A DNA stretch of 64,000 nt, from the NCBI GenBank assembly GCA_022592435.1, contig JABYQS010000088.1:62001-126000 (forward strand). Reading direction: 5' to 3'. This document shows, piece by piece, positions 23,130-36,130 of the stretch. The notes under the pieces are model-generated. The model saw nothing but the letters and a program-made list of their open reading frames with translations. It did no database searches and had not been told where the DNA came from. Numbering within the stretch: the first letter of the stretch is position 1; every line of letters begins with the position of its first letter. Source of the DNA: Cerioporus squamosus. Taxonomy: Eukaryota > Basidiomycota > Agaricomycetes > Polyporales > Polyporaceae. Position numbers and translations under genes: made by a program.

Positions 23130-24365
23130 CGCTCCCTTGCGTCCTACCACCTGTGCGAAGCCATTCACAACGGGCTCCTAGACGATGCACATCTTCCATC
23201 CGATGCAGCACCACATCCACCGTACGACTCCACGAGTCCGACAGCATGAAATGCCGACAATGCGGCAGGGCACTAGTACTCACAGCGCACACTTGCGGCG
23301 TATCACACCGCCCTCTATAGGGGTAGATCCGTCGTCAGACTCGCTGTACATATATACATCCGCGCATGGCATCACCTCGCAACGACGTCTTGTTGTAGCT
23401 TGTTGTTCTCCGACGGAGAGATCATATCGCCTGCCAACGACCTTCCGACGAAGCGACCTGAAGCGACCCACTTTCCACTTTGGCCGCCCGTGCACGGGTT
23501 TGCACGGGCGGTGCAGGACCCAGGTGAGTGCTGTTCCTATCATTGATTATCGCCTTTTTGCTCGGCAAGCATATACGGCACCTGTGCCAACCTCTGGGCA
23601 GCCGGCACTCGGCGGGCTCATGCTCACAGACTCACAGTCCATCAACGTTCACAGCCCGGGGGTCAAACTTCAGGTAGTCTCTGCCTCTCCGCCGCCAGGG
23701 CGGTGTTCGATACCATTGCATAAGTAGAACCTGGCGCAAGGGAAGGTACGTTACACCAGAGCTTGTGCAGGCAATGAGGTCGCGGCTGAACCCATGTACA
23801 GCAGGCCTAGGGCGGATGGTATGTAATACCATCCGCCGGTTGCAACGCTCATCCGCGTGTACCTCCGGAGGTTTTGTCGCGCAAATGGCAGCATGGGGCC
23901 CACGGTCGAAGCTCAACTCATCAACCTCAGCGCTGGATTGACGACATTGCTTCCTGAGCCGCTCGGCGTTCAGGGTGTAGCCGCACTCCCCCGTCGGCTT
24001 CTCCGAGTAAGTATGTAATCATGTTCTTGTAGCCAGCACATCCATACGGCCTGGTAGGAGCGGACATGCCCTTGATTACTAGTGGTATGTCGCTGCGCAC
24101 CGTAGCAGCTCGGACCGAGCGAAGACTACAGTCTACAGCCTGGAATTCAATCATTCGATGTCACTCAGACTGTCCGTCGACACGCCTGCTATGTCATTTG
24201 GCGGAAGAAGCATGCGCACAGCCTCTCGCCAACAGAACAGGCGACCAAGAATCAGGATCCTGGGCCATATACATATGTAACACCCAGACGGAGGCTCCCC
24301 GCTTCAAGCTGCTGTGCTGCCCTACCACTAGTGCCTTCACGGACTGCGGTGTGCATGCGTATGGC
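23130..24365. other. Intergenic between MFS copy 1 and the DUF6533 gene
   Basis: No coding exon is supported. A short inverted repeat of CCCGTGCAC type lies around 23487-23512, and ATGGTATG/CATACCATCC-type inverted bases occur around 23815-23840. Confidence 0.4.
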
Positions 24366-26204
24366 ATGTCACTATCTAACCTCACTAAGGCGCTGGAGGA
24401 TGCCACACACCACCTGTCTTTGCTCCAGGCCGTCAAGGTGTGTGCTGGCTGGCGGCTATCGTTCTTGACGCGTATGCTCACTCGCGGCTGGTTGTCTCTC
24501 ATCGTGTCAAGTACGTGAATGGTGCGTGTCGTTATTGTGGGCGCCGCTTCGCTTGGATCGATGGCTGAATCGGAGTCCGGGCAGTCGCGTCGCTCACTTA
24601 TTTGGTTGGTCGCATTTCCTTGAGGGCAATTTTGCGTGTGAGCACCGAATGCTGAGCGGGGTTCCAGGTTTCCGACATTTTCGACACACTCGATGACGAG
24701 GTGCGTCTTCAACAGGCCTCGGTTACCTACATATCACGGAGCTGAACTCTGAACGGTCTTCGACAGGTCGCTTTCGTATGGCCATCGGAGTGGTCCATCA
24801 TGAAGTTCATCTTCCTCGCAAATCGCTATAGTCCGCTCATCGATCACCTCATGGTCGTGGCCGGTGTGTGGACCAAAACTGTGTGTGTGGCGGCGGTTTG
24901 CTGACCAGCTCACCTCTCAACACAGGCACATTATTCGTGAAGGATCCTGAGGTGGGCCCAGTTTGTGCGGTGTCCTCGACTCCAGCTCACAGAGATTTAT
25001 AGGCGTGCGTCCTCAATTGGATCGCCTCGGTTTGTAGGTGCCGGTGGTCGTGGTGTCACGCATACGCTCATGAATCATCGCACAGGCGTATATGTTGTGG
25101 GCTCGTGGTTCTCAGAAGGTTCATCCGTCCTCCTCTTCTTGGGATGGTTATCGTTGCTGAACGCATCGCAGCTATCTTGATGTTTCGGACCATTGCTCTG
25201 TGGAACTTCAGCAAGCACGTTACTCGAATGATGTTGATCCTCGTGCCCTTCATGCTGGTACGCGACGCCCTATCTGCTTCTCGCAGTCGTCACTGACGCG
25301 GCAACAGGGACCGATGATCGCGGTGATGTACATATACGTACGCTCCCTCACATGTAGGTGCATTGCTGTTAAAGTGGGCGTACTCATTCTAACTAGAGCC
25401 CTCCGTAGATCCTCCACGATCACTTCTAGATCGCACTGGGTGTATGCCCATGATCGCGGACCAACTAGGCTGGGTTTTCTACGCAACGCTGTTGGTCTCG
25501 GAGACCAGTACATACATGTCTGCACAGTTCACTTGCTTCATTCTCACTAAGTCCTTCGTACAGCGGTTGTTTTCCTCACTTTACTGTATTGGTATCAAAC
25601 TTCAGGTGAGTGCCACGGTTTCGCTCGATGAGGATGCCCGAGTTCACTCAAATGTTCATTGTCAGCCAAGGGAGACGCCCCCGTCATAGGCACAATGTAT
25701 CGGACAATGTATCGGGATGGTTCGTAGGCTCCTGCTCGTCACCAGCGAGCTTACGTTCCTGACGTTCTCCCAGGCACCATATTCTATATCATAATGCTCG
25801 CAGCATCTATTGCAAACATGTGCTTCATGTTCGCGTTACCGGTGAGACGACTGGTCTTTGCCTGAGATTCATGCTGACCGATTTCATGTTGGGCATCCGT
25901 AGAAGGCCGTATCCTCCGTGGTGCAACTGTAGGTCCCCCTCATCTGATCGGAGCACTGCAGACCCCCGGCTCACGATTATGTAGGCCATTCAGAGCGGTG
26001 CACAGCGCGCTGTGCTCTCGCGTCCTCCTACATCTCCGCAAAGCCGCGGCGCGCATAGCAATCTCAAGCGGTCAGGACCAGACGATCTCCACGTTCAGAA
26101 TCGCCACCCTGAACACACTCCCCCCACTCGAGTTCAGCCGCAATCCGGCGAGAGGTAGTTTCGATAGCGAGCGCAGTGTGCCGGATAGCGGATATAATGC
26201 ATAG
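24366..26204 (+). CDS. DUF6533 multi-pass membrane protein
   Basis: Member of an Agaricomycete-expanded family of about seven-helix membrane proteins with no known function. Exon 1 (from the ATG at 24366) encodes MSLSNLTKALEDATHHLSLL; tiny exons then supply YVN and GQFC before the signature block SDIFDTLDDE and VAFVWPSEWSIMKFIFLANR, the DUF6533 motif, starting near 24669. Hydrophobic segments follow: IAAILMFRTIALWNFSKHVT, MMLILVPFML, GPMIAVMYIY, LGWVFYATLLVSET, and the block around IIMLAASIANMCFMFALP. The hydrophilic C-terminal tail begins near 26040 and ends SVPDSGYNA at 26204. Very short exons make the joins uncertain. It lies between two MFS paralogs on the same strand. Confidence 0.7.
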
Positions 26205-27111
26205 CAATTCTGTCGCTTTACGGCTCGGTCGCCACGTGGAAGCTGCCAGATGACCCGTATTCAGTAAGCACACACCATGCCCTGCATGCTCATATGAGAC
26301 TCTTCGCAGCCGCAGGGCCAGCCGAGGATGCTCCAGGGCCAACATGCCGGTAGTTGACTATGTCAGACATCAGACTCTAGGAGATGACCACAAGAACAAC
26401 CCCGCGTTCCCCTCAATGTCTTGCCATCCGAACCCGATGACGACGCCTTGGTGAACCGGGACCCCCGACATGGACCTCGGAGATGGACTTGAAGAGGAGC
26501 ATACTCTCACTGCGCCGACCACCTACTGAAACGTCCATAGCTGTAGAGCGCACGGCGCCCCTCGGACCGCCCGACAGGAGCTACCATCACTGCGCATACG
26601 CAGAGAAGCGTGTGCGTGCGACGGTCGCGATTACTGGGCCGTAAAGTAAGTCCGAGGATTTAACCGTGACGCGTAGGGGTCAGTCTCATTCTACATGCCA
26701 GGAAAGGACACGACAGACTCTCCTCTGGCATATTCGCTGCCAGGAGAGTGAAGACGGGAGAAGAGAAGCGTGTGGAGGCGAGACGGGGCGTGCCCAGTGT
26801 ATGCCCGAAGCTTGTATGCGCGACACAGGCGCCCATTCACCCGTAAGTAAACGTATTGGAGGTCAATGCGCTTTCGGAAGTGATTGACCTAGCATCGATG
26901 ACCGTCCGCTCTCCCACAGGATGCCGTAGAGGAGCACTGCTCTTGCCTCGGGGTATAGAAGTGGAGGTGTCCTCTGGTGCAAGGTCGTGGTTTGCTCTCT
27001 GCCCTGACCCACTGGTGCGCACTGGCCCGAGTTCCTCATAGGACCTCTGCACTTCCTTCGACTCCGATCCCTCCGTCTCCGCAGCAAAGATCGACAAGCT
27101 CGGACGTTGCC
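26205..27111. other. Intergenic, upstream of MFS copy 2
   Basis: No gene is supported. The right 100 bases are the presumed promoter and leader of the MFS gene. Confidence 0.4.
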
Positions 27112-29577
27112 ATGCGGATGCCTCATGTCGAAAGGGAAGCCACTCCGGTCGACGTTGCTGGCTGCGGCAGTCATGCCAGACGATCTACCGGGACCGCACA
27201 CGAGCCGATTGACGTGCGGCTCAGCTTGTCGGGGAGGTCCCCGGAGGCGACTCTGAACGATACAGATTTGAGCAAACGTAATCGTCCCCAAGATGAAGAG
27301 AAGGGAGAGGCGAAGCTTCAGCAAGAGCAATCATTCGGGGAAAGTTCCGGAGAAACCATCTATGTGAGCTTGCTCCTTGCTCCTGACGTCCCCTCCCGTC
27401 AAAGAAGTGATGCCGATACTGATCTAATCCTCCCTAAAGGTTGGGTTTGAAGAGGGAGATCCCCGAAACCCTGCAAACTTCTCGTACGCTCGGAAATGGG
27501 CCATCACCTTCGCCGTCTCCTTCTTCTCCCTTATCGCAGGTAATGTCCACGCCGACTCAGACCGCAAAGAACCTGATGGCTGACATAGTGACCAACTGTC
27601 GGTCTTAGCGTCTTCCTCAGCTGCATATGCCTTGGGGTTTCCGTCCATGGCCCGCGATCTGAATGCCACTCAGTTCGAAGCCACGTTGGGTCTCTCTATG
27701 TGGGCCCTAGCCCTCGCGCTCGTCCCACTGTGGAGCACCTCTTTCAGCGAAGAGTTCGGGAGGCAGCCGGTCTACATTGTGAGCGGTATTGGATCTGTGC
27801 TGATGCATTTAATGGTCGCGTTGTGAGCTTTGTGCCCGTCATCTCCTCTGACTTCGTTGACGTCCACGATAGGGCGCAGAACATACAGACGGTTATCGTC
27901 GGTAGGTTCCTTGGCGGAGCCTTTGGCTCCACTGCCGCTGCCATGGTAGGCGGTACCATCGCGGACATATGGGCACCCTCAGAGTGAGTGGGTACGATTT
28001 GACGAAATTGTAGCGATAGTGTTAACCCACCTATTCTTAGACGCGGTCTGCCGATGTCAGTCTTCGCCATCATGATCATGGCCGGTCCAGGGTTAGGGTG
28101 CGTGGCGTCGGGATGGATCGAACAGAACCCGCATCTCCAGTGGAGGTGGATTCAATACATCCATGTTATGTGCGTTTAGATTGCTTTTGCTCTGGCCATG
28201 ATAGCTCATCATCGCGGTCTTCAGCTTCTACGGCATATTCCTTCTCACTTTCCCACTCATCATGAGAGAGACTCGTCCGGGTGTCCTCTTGAAACGAACC
28301 GCGCAGAGGCTCCGCAAGAAGACCGGCAACACGCACTACCGTGCGCGTGTCGAGGACCAGATCCCTAGCCTAGCAACGTTGATTTACGTCTCGTGCACAC
28401 GGGCGATCTGTGCGTACGTTTTTGTACACTCCTTGGTTACCCCTCATGAATTCACATAGATCTTCTCTCCACCGAGCCGGTCGTCGCGGCTTTCAGCGTG
28501 CGTCTACAATCCAATCCTTTGAGTTATGAGCACCAGTGCATATACTGATCTGCGTTATACAGCTATGGGCTGGCTTCGCCTGGGGCATCCTATATGTCCT
28601 CGTGGAGTAAGCATTGGAATCCGAGCCCTCCGTTGCAAACTCACGGTGAATCATTCTAGATCAATTGGGCCTGCTTTCCGCTCCGTCCACCATTTCAGCA
28701 CGGGCGAGGTAGGGACTGTGTTTGCTTCCATGATGTGAGTAGTACACTCCAGCCGTCTACCCATATGCTGCATCTAATAGTTGAATAGCGCCGGCTGTAT
28801 CGTCGGAGAAGCGATCCAGATTTATCAAGAGAGGCTATATGCGTATGACCCGTCCCTCTGCCTGTGACTTCCTTTGGTTCTCACCGGTTGCCCACTACTG
28901 TGCTAGCAAATATCACCCGACCAAAGGACCAGAAGCACGGTTGTTCAGCGCGTGCCTTGCAGCGATCCTGTTCCCGGCAGGGATGTTCATATATGCGTGG
29001 TGCACGTTCCAATCCGTGCCGTGGATAGGCATGGCCATGGGTATCTTCGTGCGTATACCCTCTTCCGCTTGGACGACTCATCGACGCCGATACTGCTCGC
29101 TCCCCAGGTTATCATGACATCTCTCTTCAACATCTACGTCGCAGTGTTCACGTACCTGGCTGATTGGTCAGTTCGTGCACAGGTACATATCTCACTCGTT
29201 GCAGAGGAACTGACCAGGGAATTTCCGCAGCTACGGCATCTTCGCCTCGTCTGCACTCGCTGGACAGAGTCTTTCTCGTAAGTCTCCGACGACTGTGTCG
29301 TGTTGCTTCCCTGTGCTCATTGATGTCGGCAGGCAATCTTATGGGGGCCATCTTTCCACTCTTTAGCGAGCAACTGTTCGCCAAGTTAACCTATCATTGG
29401 GGCAACACGTTGTTCGCATGCATCGCCACTCTCATGATACCTATTCCTTTCGTGAGTCACCACTTAACCTCCCATGTTTGTTCGCCGTGTCTCAGTCCGA
29501 TGTACTAGGTACTATACTGGAAGGGTCCGGCCGTCCGTGCGAGGAGCAAGTTCGCTTCGCAGGTCGTACACAAGTGA
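27112..29577 (+). CDS. MFS transporter, DHA1-type (copy 2)
   Basis: Close paralog of the transporter at 20659 with the same exon plan. The charged N-terminus starts MRMPHVEREATPVD; the chosen ATG aligns with that of copy 1. Then come VGFEEGDPRNPANFSYARKW, TSFSEEFGRQPVYIVSGIG, VGRFLGGAFGSTAAAMVGG, WIEQNPHLQWRWIQY and ETRPGVLLKRTAQRLRKKTG. The second half has IVGEAIQIYQERLYA, LFPAGMFIYAWCTF and FAKLTYHWGNTLFACIATL. The protein ends SKFASQVVHK at the TGA 29575-29577. Compared with copy 1 the N-terminal tail lacks the His-rich run. All inferred introns are short and in phase. Expected role is proton-driven export at the plasma membrane. It is convergent with ADE1, 239 bp apart. Confidence 0.88.
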
Positions 29578-29816
29578 TCATATCTACCGCTATCTTATTT
29601 GGCCCCTCTCACTGGCCATCTCGTGTTCAGTATTTGGCACCTATACTCACGATCCTACATGACATCCGTACTACATCACGCATCTGCTCGCAGCTCGCAC
29701 TCAAGGACGATTGCCCCCTTGTTACATCGTACATGTATACACTACAACATGCTTGTTTCTGTCTATACCTGTCTTCCCCGTTCATCGAAGCACGACGAAA
29801 CTCTCAAACAAGATAA

Positions 29817-30960
29817 TTACAGCCCTCCGCCGGTGAGCATCTCCAAAGCCTCCAGGTAACGCTTCCTCGTCCCCTCAATGACGCTGTCATCCATGACCCA
29901 GCCCTCTCCTTCTTTCCCCTTTGGCCCGCTCTCTAGACCCTTCCTGAAGCCCGTCTTCGTGAGCCAATCGCGCAGATACTGCTTGTCGAAGCTGGGCTGC
30001 GACCCGCCCGGCTTGTACTCCGCTGCGGGCCAGTAACGCGACGAGTCCGGCGTGAGAGCCTCATCCACGAGGATAAGCTCCTCTCCCTCTCCCGACGAGG
30101 ACGGCACGAGCCCGAACTCGAATTTCGTGTCGGCGAGGATGAGGCCCTTCGTGAGGGCGTAGTCGGCCGCTTCCTTGTAAAGCTGGAGCGCGACCTTCTC
30201 GACCTTGGCGCAGAGTTCCGCTCCGATGATAGAAGCGGCTACAGGTTAGAAGTTAGCGACCGACAGAGACATCGTTGTGGTCACCAACGGACCTTTCTCA
30301 GGCGAGATGTTCTCGTCGTGCTCGCCTTGCTCGGCCTTCGTAGAAGGCGTAAACAGGGGCTCCGGGAGCTTCTGTGACTCTACCAGGCCCTCTGGCAAGG
30401 GTATACCGTGGACAGTGCCGGTCTTCTTGTATTCCGACCATCCAGAACCTGTACGAAGAAATACTTCAGGAGATGTATAATATTGGCGGTTTCGGCGCCT
30501 TACCGGTGATATAACCACGGACGATGGCCTCGAGTGGAATAACCTTGGCCTTCCTCACGAGCATCGCACGGTCCTCGAGGACATGCTTGTACTTCCGAAC
30601 TTCTTGGGGCATTTTATCGACATCCGCGGTCACGAAGTGTGTCGGGATTACATGCTTGAGCTTCTCAAACCAGAACAAAGATATTTTTGTCAGGACTTTG
30701 CCCTTGTCCGGTACGCCCTGAGTTTTGCATCGCAAATTGTAACGGCATAGCCACGCCGCAATGCTCATCAGTGCATTGAAACATCCACCATGAGAAGATG
30801 CACGCACGTTGCGGAGGATTACGTCGTATGCGGAAATGCGATCCGACGCGACGAAGAGGAGGAGGTTCGGGTCGGAAGTAGCGTAGATGTCTCGAACCTT
30901 GCCCTTCGACAGTAGCTGCAGGTCGGTAAGGTTGCTATCGATTAGTGCGGATTTGCTCAT
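29817..30960 (-). CDS. ADE1: SAICAR synthetase (phosphoribosylaminoimidazole-succinocarboxamide synthase)
   Basis: Joins aspartate to CAIR with ATP to make SAICAR in de novo purine synthesis; cytosolic. Exon 1 (from the ATG at 30960) has [15 protein letters not shown] and [14 protein letters not shown], the ATP-binding lobe. Exon 2 contains [20 protein letters not shown] and [13 protein letters not shown], the SAICAR_synt signatures. After an intron at about 30448-30505 come [16 protein letters not shown] and ENISPEK. The last exon has [20 protein letters not shown] and [14 protein letters not shown], then [11 protein letters not shown], and stops at 29817-29819. All blocks are in the family order and the length is as expected (about 300 aa). 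A tRNA gene lies upstream on the same strand. Confidence 0.93.
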
Positions 30961-31377
30961 GGCTGTCTGGAGGCACTGCTGTTCCAAGGACTTGACCGCC
31001 TGAGTCACAGTTACAAGAAACGAACTTTTTGCATGGTCTATCTAAGGCAACTGCTGAAATCGACAGCGCGAGCGCTAGAGCGTCTTCCGGCGAGGGGAGA
31101 ACAGGCCTCCCAATGGCAATACTGTATTCTGAATCTCTGTGAGTCTCCTTCAGGTCTCCTTTCCCGTATATCCGCCCATTATCTGCTTCCTCTGGTCTAG
31201 ATCTTCTGTATATGAATTTGTGGCGGGTTGGGAGGCGGAGGCGCTGCTACATAGAATGCCGGTGCTACTGTAGTGCTTTGGACTTTCTGCATGGTCGAAT
31301 TTGATCGCATCTACCCTCGTATGTTGGCTTTTAAATATAACATATCAAACGGATAGGATGGAGGGAGCAAAAACGCT
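30961..31377. other. ADE1 upstream region
   Basis: Presumed promoter and leader of ADE1, plus the 3' flank of the tRNA-Lys gene. The AT-rich TTAAATATAA at about 31331 may serve either transcript. No other gene is seen. Confidence 0.4.
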
Positions 31378-31467
31378 AGCCCACCGCGAGGGTCGAACTC
31401 GCAGCCTTCAGATCGCCCAAACCTGCTAGTAAGAGTCTGACGCTCTATCCGATTGAGCTAGGCGGGC
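31378..31467 (-). tRNA. tRNA-Lys (CTT) with an intron
   Basis: The minus strand folds as a full cloverleaf. The acceptor stem pairs GCCCGCC with GGTGGGC, with T as discriminator. The D-arm is TAGCTCAATCGGATAGAG and the T-arm is GCGAGTTCGACCCTCGC. The anticodon stem pairs TCAGA with TCTGA and the loop starts CTCTTA, giving anticodon CTT. A 16-nt intron follows position 37, at the canonical site. Mature length is 74 nt before CCA. Confidence 0.92.
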
Positions 31468-34400
31468 GATGAAAGCGCTCTTGTTGACTCAAATATCTCT
31501 GCAGACATAAACACTCGAGTAGAAGACGACAAGGATAGTGACTTCAGCACTCAGCTTGTTCAATCATTCTATGTAGTCCAGACTCCAAACTCCCGGCGGT
31601 GGGATGGACTCTCCAAGATGCGATCTGAAGCTGCAAGGGGCGCCGACAATGTCAAGTTGTTTGTCGCCAGTGTTCGATTTGCTCACCAGTCACCGTCACC
31701 GACGGTTTCCGCACTTCACCCCGTCCGCGGGTTTCGGAATGCACAGCAGCGCGGAGGGCCAAATAAGCACGCTCGCCAGCTATCGAGACAGCCTGAGACG
31801 GGTCATTTGAATATGCTTGATGAAGCTTGTGTACACTGTACCTTGCGGTTGCGCTGGAGCATCCTTGCAGGGTACCTTTGGTGTTCATCGTTCCCAGAAC
31901 AACAGTTTTTGAGCAACAGGTTGAGCACAACGAACAAGGAGGATGATCCTTCCACTTACCGGCACCGTGTTTCATCTCACGCCGTCCTGCGGAACGCGCT
32001 CGGACTCGTCGCGATATGTTGTGGGCGCCGGGCTAAACAATACGCGCCAACCCCAGAGTTGAGACTATGTATGGTGAGAGTGATCCTCAGGAACGCGGAC
32101 AGAGCGCGACGGCGCTCCAGCATGATGCTCAGCCAAACGCCTTGGGCGGATGATTGTGTCCAAATCAATGTCTTCACAAGATCGCCGTCCTGCGACCCCC
32201 GAGTGCCCCATAGAATACCGTTACAATCAGCCGCCATCTGCCACCTCCGTCCTTGGTGGCCTCCGATGGAAGGAGCGCGTCGGCAGCACGAGTTTGGCCC
32301 TAGCAGCCCTTGATTACAGCACAACATGTCGTGATGCTGCTGCGCTAGGGACTGCGGCCAACACGGGATAGCCTGGGAGAAACAACGCCCTTTTATGGCG
32401 TGGGCGTTGAGTATGGACCATGCCAGACCAACTGCCGTCGCAGTCAAGAGCTTCTGGGCGCACCGCTAAGCAGAATAGCCGTTGCAAAGCATCTGGTGTC
32501 GTGCTTCTGCGACAGTCCCGTGATGAGATTCCGATACATATGCAAGGCTGAAAGGCGTTATATCACTCACCGTATTTGCTTGATGCCGGAGGTAGCAACG
32601 TTTGTCTCAGCATGCTCGGCGTGAGAAGTCAGCTTCCGCACGTTTCACAACAAACAAGTCGTCGTAGGGCCCAAACTCCTTGAAGTTGGTACTTATCTGG
32701 AAGAACAAGTTCCCTTGTCTGTCCTAAACCTGATCTGCGGGTTCTTGTCGGGCCGGCTCGAGGACCCGCTGGCTTCGGACCATGATACGGGACCTTTTGA
32801 CCATTCCGAGGTGATCACCACGCCTCTCCTCGCCTTCGACGCAGTTGCGGACCAAGAGTCCGACAACGGTGGAAAAGTTAGCACCGGGGTCAGAACAAAC
32901 GTCGACAACAACATACCTCCCCGCAGCGCTTGCCCTGGACTCAAGGACGTGTGGCGTTTTGCCTGAGTTATGCCGTCGCAACCGTTCAGTACACATCAGC
33001 TGCAGCCTGCGGTGCACTGTGCGCATGCTCAGATGACGCGGGCAGTCCATCAGACAACCCCTGGTAAGCAGCCACAACCAACAATGGCTGCATGCGCAAC
33101 TAAGGCCGAGGTCGGCGAGAGCGCCTGCAAGCCGGAAACCGTCCACGAGCACTCACGATACTCGGCCTCTCCGGTGCTCTGGCCGTGGTGCGGACACAGT
33201 TACTTGCGGACCGACAAGCGTCGTTACCAACCAGGCCGTGTCGATCAGGACGCCCTTCTGCCTCAACACGAGTTCTTCCGCAGACCTCCTCACGCCGCAA
33301 GGCCAGGCGCTGGCCACAGCACATGTCAGCAAGAATGCGCCCGCACACACGGTGTGCGGACGCAGGCCCACGGCTCCACCCCGGAGGGCAGTTGGGTGAC
33401 GCTACGCAGACCCTTGGCAGCCTGCGCATGACTTCGCGGCCTTCTCACCTCTTCTCCCGCACCGAGGCTTGCACAATAGGGGCATGGAACATTCGCGCGG
33501 TACATCGCGGTGTGTGAACGCACGCGGCGCTAGGATCTAACCTCGCTCGGCCGATATTGGGCAAATGCAGCGCATCCGTGCGTTCGTCCTGTGCGTGAGA
33601 ATGAGTGAGCTGGGGGAAAGCGTCCGCCGCATGGTAGCAGACTTACATCATGGAGCAGGTTGCAGCAGCCGTGTGAGCGAAAGCTTGACTGAAGCGCATG
33701 ATTACGGGCAATCCTGCAACCGCGGTCATCGCAGCAGGCATGGCAGTATCATGCCACCACGTAGGAACGCGTGCAAATGCGAGGCGGAGCTGCGAATAGC
33801 TCTGTGCGGTTGTGGGGAGGTCGGAACCGCTCCGAGACGCACTGGGCGCAGCAACGCATGGGAATGCCCGTCCGACGGTAGCATTGCTGATAGCGATCTC
33901 CTGCATTGGCATCGATGTTCCCCGTCCTGGAAGGGCCACTGAGAAAACTGGTTGTCTCCCCGCGAGCTCCAAGCATGAAGACATACCGGGAAAGCATTCT
34001 TTGCCTGCAGGAATTCATAAGATTGAGTTCGTGGTGCTGTCATCGGGATAATCCTGACATTCTCGTTGTCGGGCTCGGATGGAGGAAGGAGGGCCCGTAA
34101 TCGCAGTCATCCAGGATAGAAAGCTCCACTCCCCTCGAGGCAGAGTTCGACTGAGGTACCTTCTCCTGAGCAGCACACAGGCTTCAGCCACCGACGGCGG
34201 TGAGATGTCCCCCGAGTTCGTCTTGGCCACCGTGAGCGTGCGGGGTAACTGCCATGGAAATGTCGTCGAATTCTCGGTCGAAGTGTAGGAATGCGGGGTG
34301 TGGGGGAGGAGGGCCCTGGGAGGCCGCTCCTGTCGCAGGCATTGCCTACAACGTAGGATCATCAGGCAAGCGCCCTGCCGTGAGAGGGAGTGTACTCACG

Positions 34401-36130
34401 GACTTCTCGTGAGAGCACCAAGTACAAACCTGGGGGATAGAGTTGCAGCCTTCCAAAATAGTACGTGTGCATGTTTGTAGGAAACGAGTTGCTGGAAAAG
34501 ACTTGCCGGCGGACCAGGTGGGCACGACGCCGAGACGTGAGCTGACATGGGAGCGACGTGCATGGTGCCTTCAGGAATACTGGACGACCTGACCTGGCTG
34601 CCCTGTGTATGCCCGGAGCACGGAACAGTAGTCGAGAGTGATCCAGCCCGTGTTGATCATGGCATCACTGCTTCGTCCAGACAGCGTGGACTCATCTTCT
34701 CCCAGCCAGCCAAGCTGAAGCACGGGGCTGCAACAAACTAAATTCTCGCGATCACCGACAGCGTCGCGACCTCGTACGCCCGACGCCGTTCCCTTGGAGT
34801 CTCGGAAAGCATGCGAGTTACGGGACCGAGGACATGGTGTCGGAATGAGTGGCTTCTGATTGCTCGGATTTCGGCCGTTTTCCCGAGAGCGGGAGTTGCA
34901 TCACCTGGAACCGCATGAGGAGACTGGCAAGCGATGTCAGCAAACGAGATTATTCTCACAACGCGCATAATGGAGGCCTCCAAGAGCCTTCAGGTCCAAT
35001 GGAAGCAATGTCCCTAGCAGTATATCCTGAGAAAGAACGTCAACCTCAAACGACGAACAACGCCAGGCCGTGCAGTCTTCTTGTGGTTGCTTGATATCTC
35101 CATCGGATGCGAGGTGGGATACTTCCCATGCAGTGACTTCCGGCACGCAAGAAGACAGTAGGGGGTATTCTGGGATAGGATTGTTCCACCGTAGCAAGTC
35201 ACCTGTCGGAGGCATAAGCAAGGATATCCAGCCCCGGAGGGTAACCTAGATGACCTGCAAACGTGCCCCCTGTGACGCGCGATACCAGGATAGTTATGAA
35301 CGCACCATGTCAGACCTTGAGAATACGAACCACACATCAAAGATAGTCCTCCCCTGTGCCTCGGGTGGATGACGGACTCTTGGAGGGGAGCCAGCAGACC
35401 CGAAGCGGACTGGGTGCGTGTGGATGCAACCCTTCGGACACATCTCAGCTCCGCTCGCAAAAGTGCGGACGCGAGCACGCCGCGCATATGCCCTTCGTTG
35501 CCCTTCGTTGGAGCAGCATCAGCACGTAATTCGCAAACGCGAGGGTCCGAGCCATCGCTCGCTGGCGAGGAACCTGATCAAACGCGGGCATGCATGGCAT
35601 TCGGTGAGAACGACGGGCGACGGCAAGATATTTTGGCATACGGACCGTTCTCACGAGCACGCAAGTTTAGCAACCCCAAGGTCGCCAGGCTGCAAATCGC
35701 AGATAGAACGAGTGGCCAGCGGGCGGTCTTGCACGCATATAGTCATGTGTGTTCTTGTTACCGCGTTGCTACCGTCAAACCATCTCGGAGGTCGGTCGAA
35801 CGGAATCCCAGCTGCCTGCCACATGCATCGAGTGACTTGTGATTCGTCGGCGGCGAAACCGCTAAGGCGTCACGGATCGGTCAAGGGAGCAATGCTTGGG
35901 CGAGACGCAGTGCATTGGGAAGACCAGGCTTGTCATTGTCGACGGCAGTGAGCACGACATGGGAGATGGCACCGACAGAGACGCAGACGACGTCCAGCGT
36001 TCCTGTCCATATGAGGGTGGCTATTGACTTACGTAAGCACACCGTCGCGGGTTCTGGTCGGTGGTCGTTGCGCTGAGCGTTGTCCAACAACCTCCGCACG
36101 ACGCAAAACACCCTCCCCTCGTCGCCCGTG
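31468..36130. other. Gene-poor interval
   Basis: About 4.7 kb with many overlapping open frames of up to 231 codons on both strands, none with a recognisable domain, a transmembrane pattern or a coherent exon series. I see no terminal repeats or target duplications that would define an element. It may be old decayed transposon DNA. The last 200 bases are the MKT1 promoter. Confidence 0.4.

Noticed and set aside
984..29577. A single metabolic gene cluster of monooxygenases, flavin reductase and MFS transporters
   Set aside because: Unrelated housekeeping genes (ZIM17, GRX5, POL1) lie between them. Class A monooxygenases reduce their own FAD, so co-function with the flavin reductase is not implied.
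31618..32313. 231-codon open frame on the plus strand
   Set aside because: No domain, no splice pattern, and comparable frames overlap it on the other strand. It is likely due to base composition.
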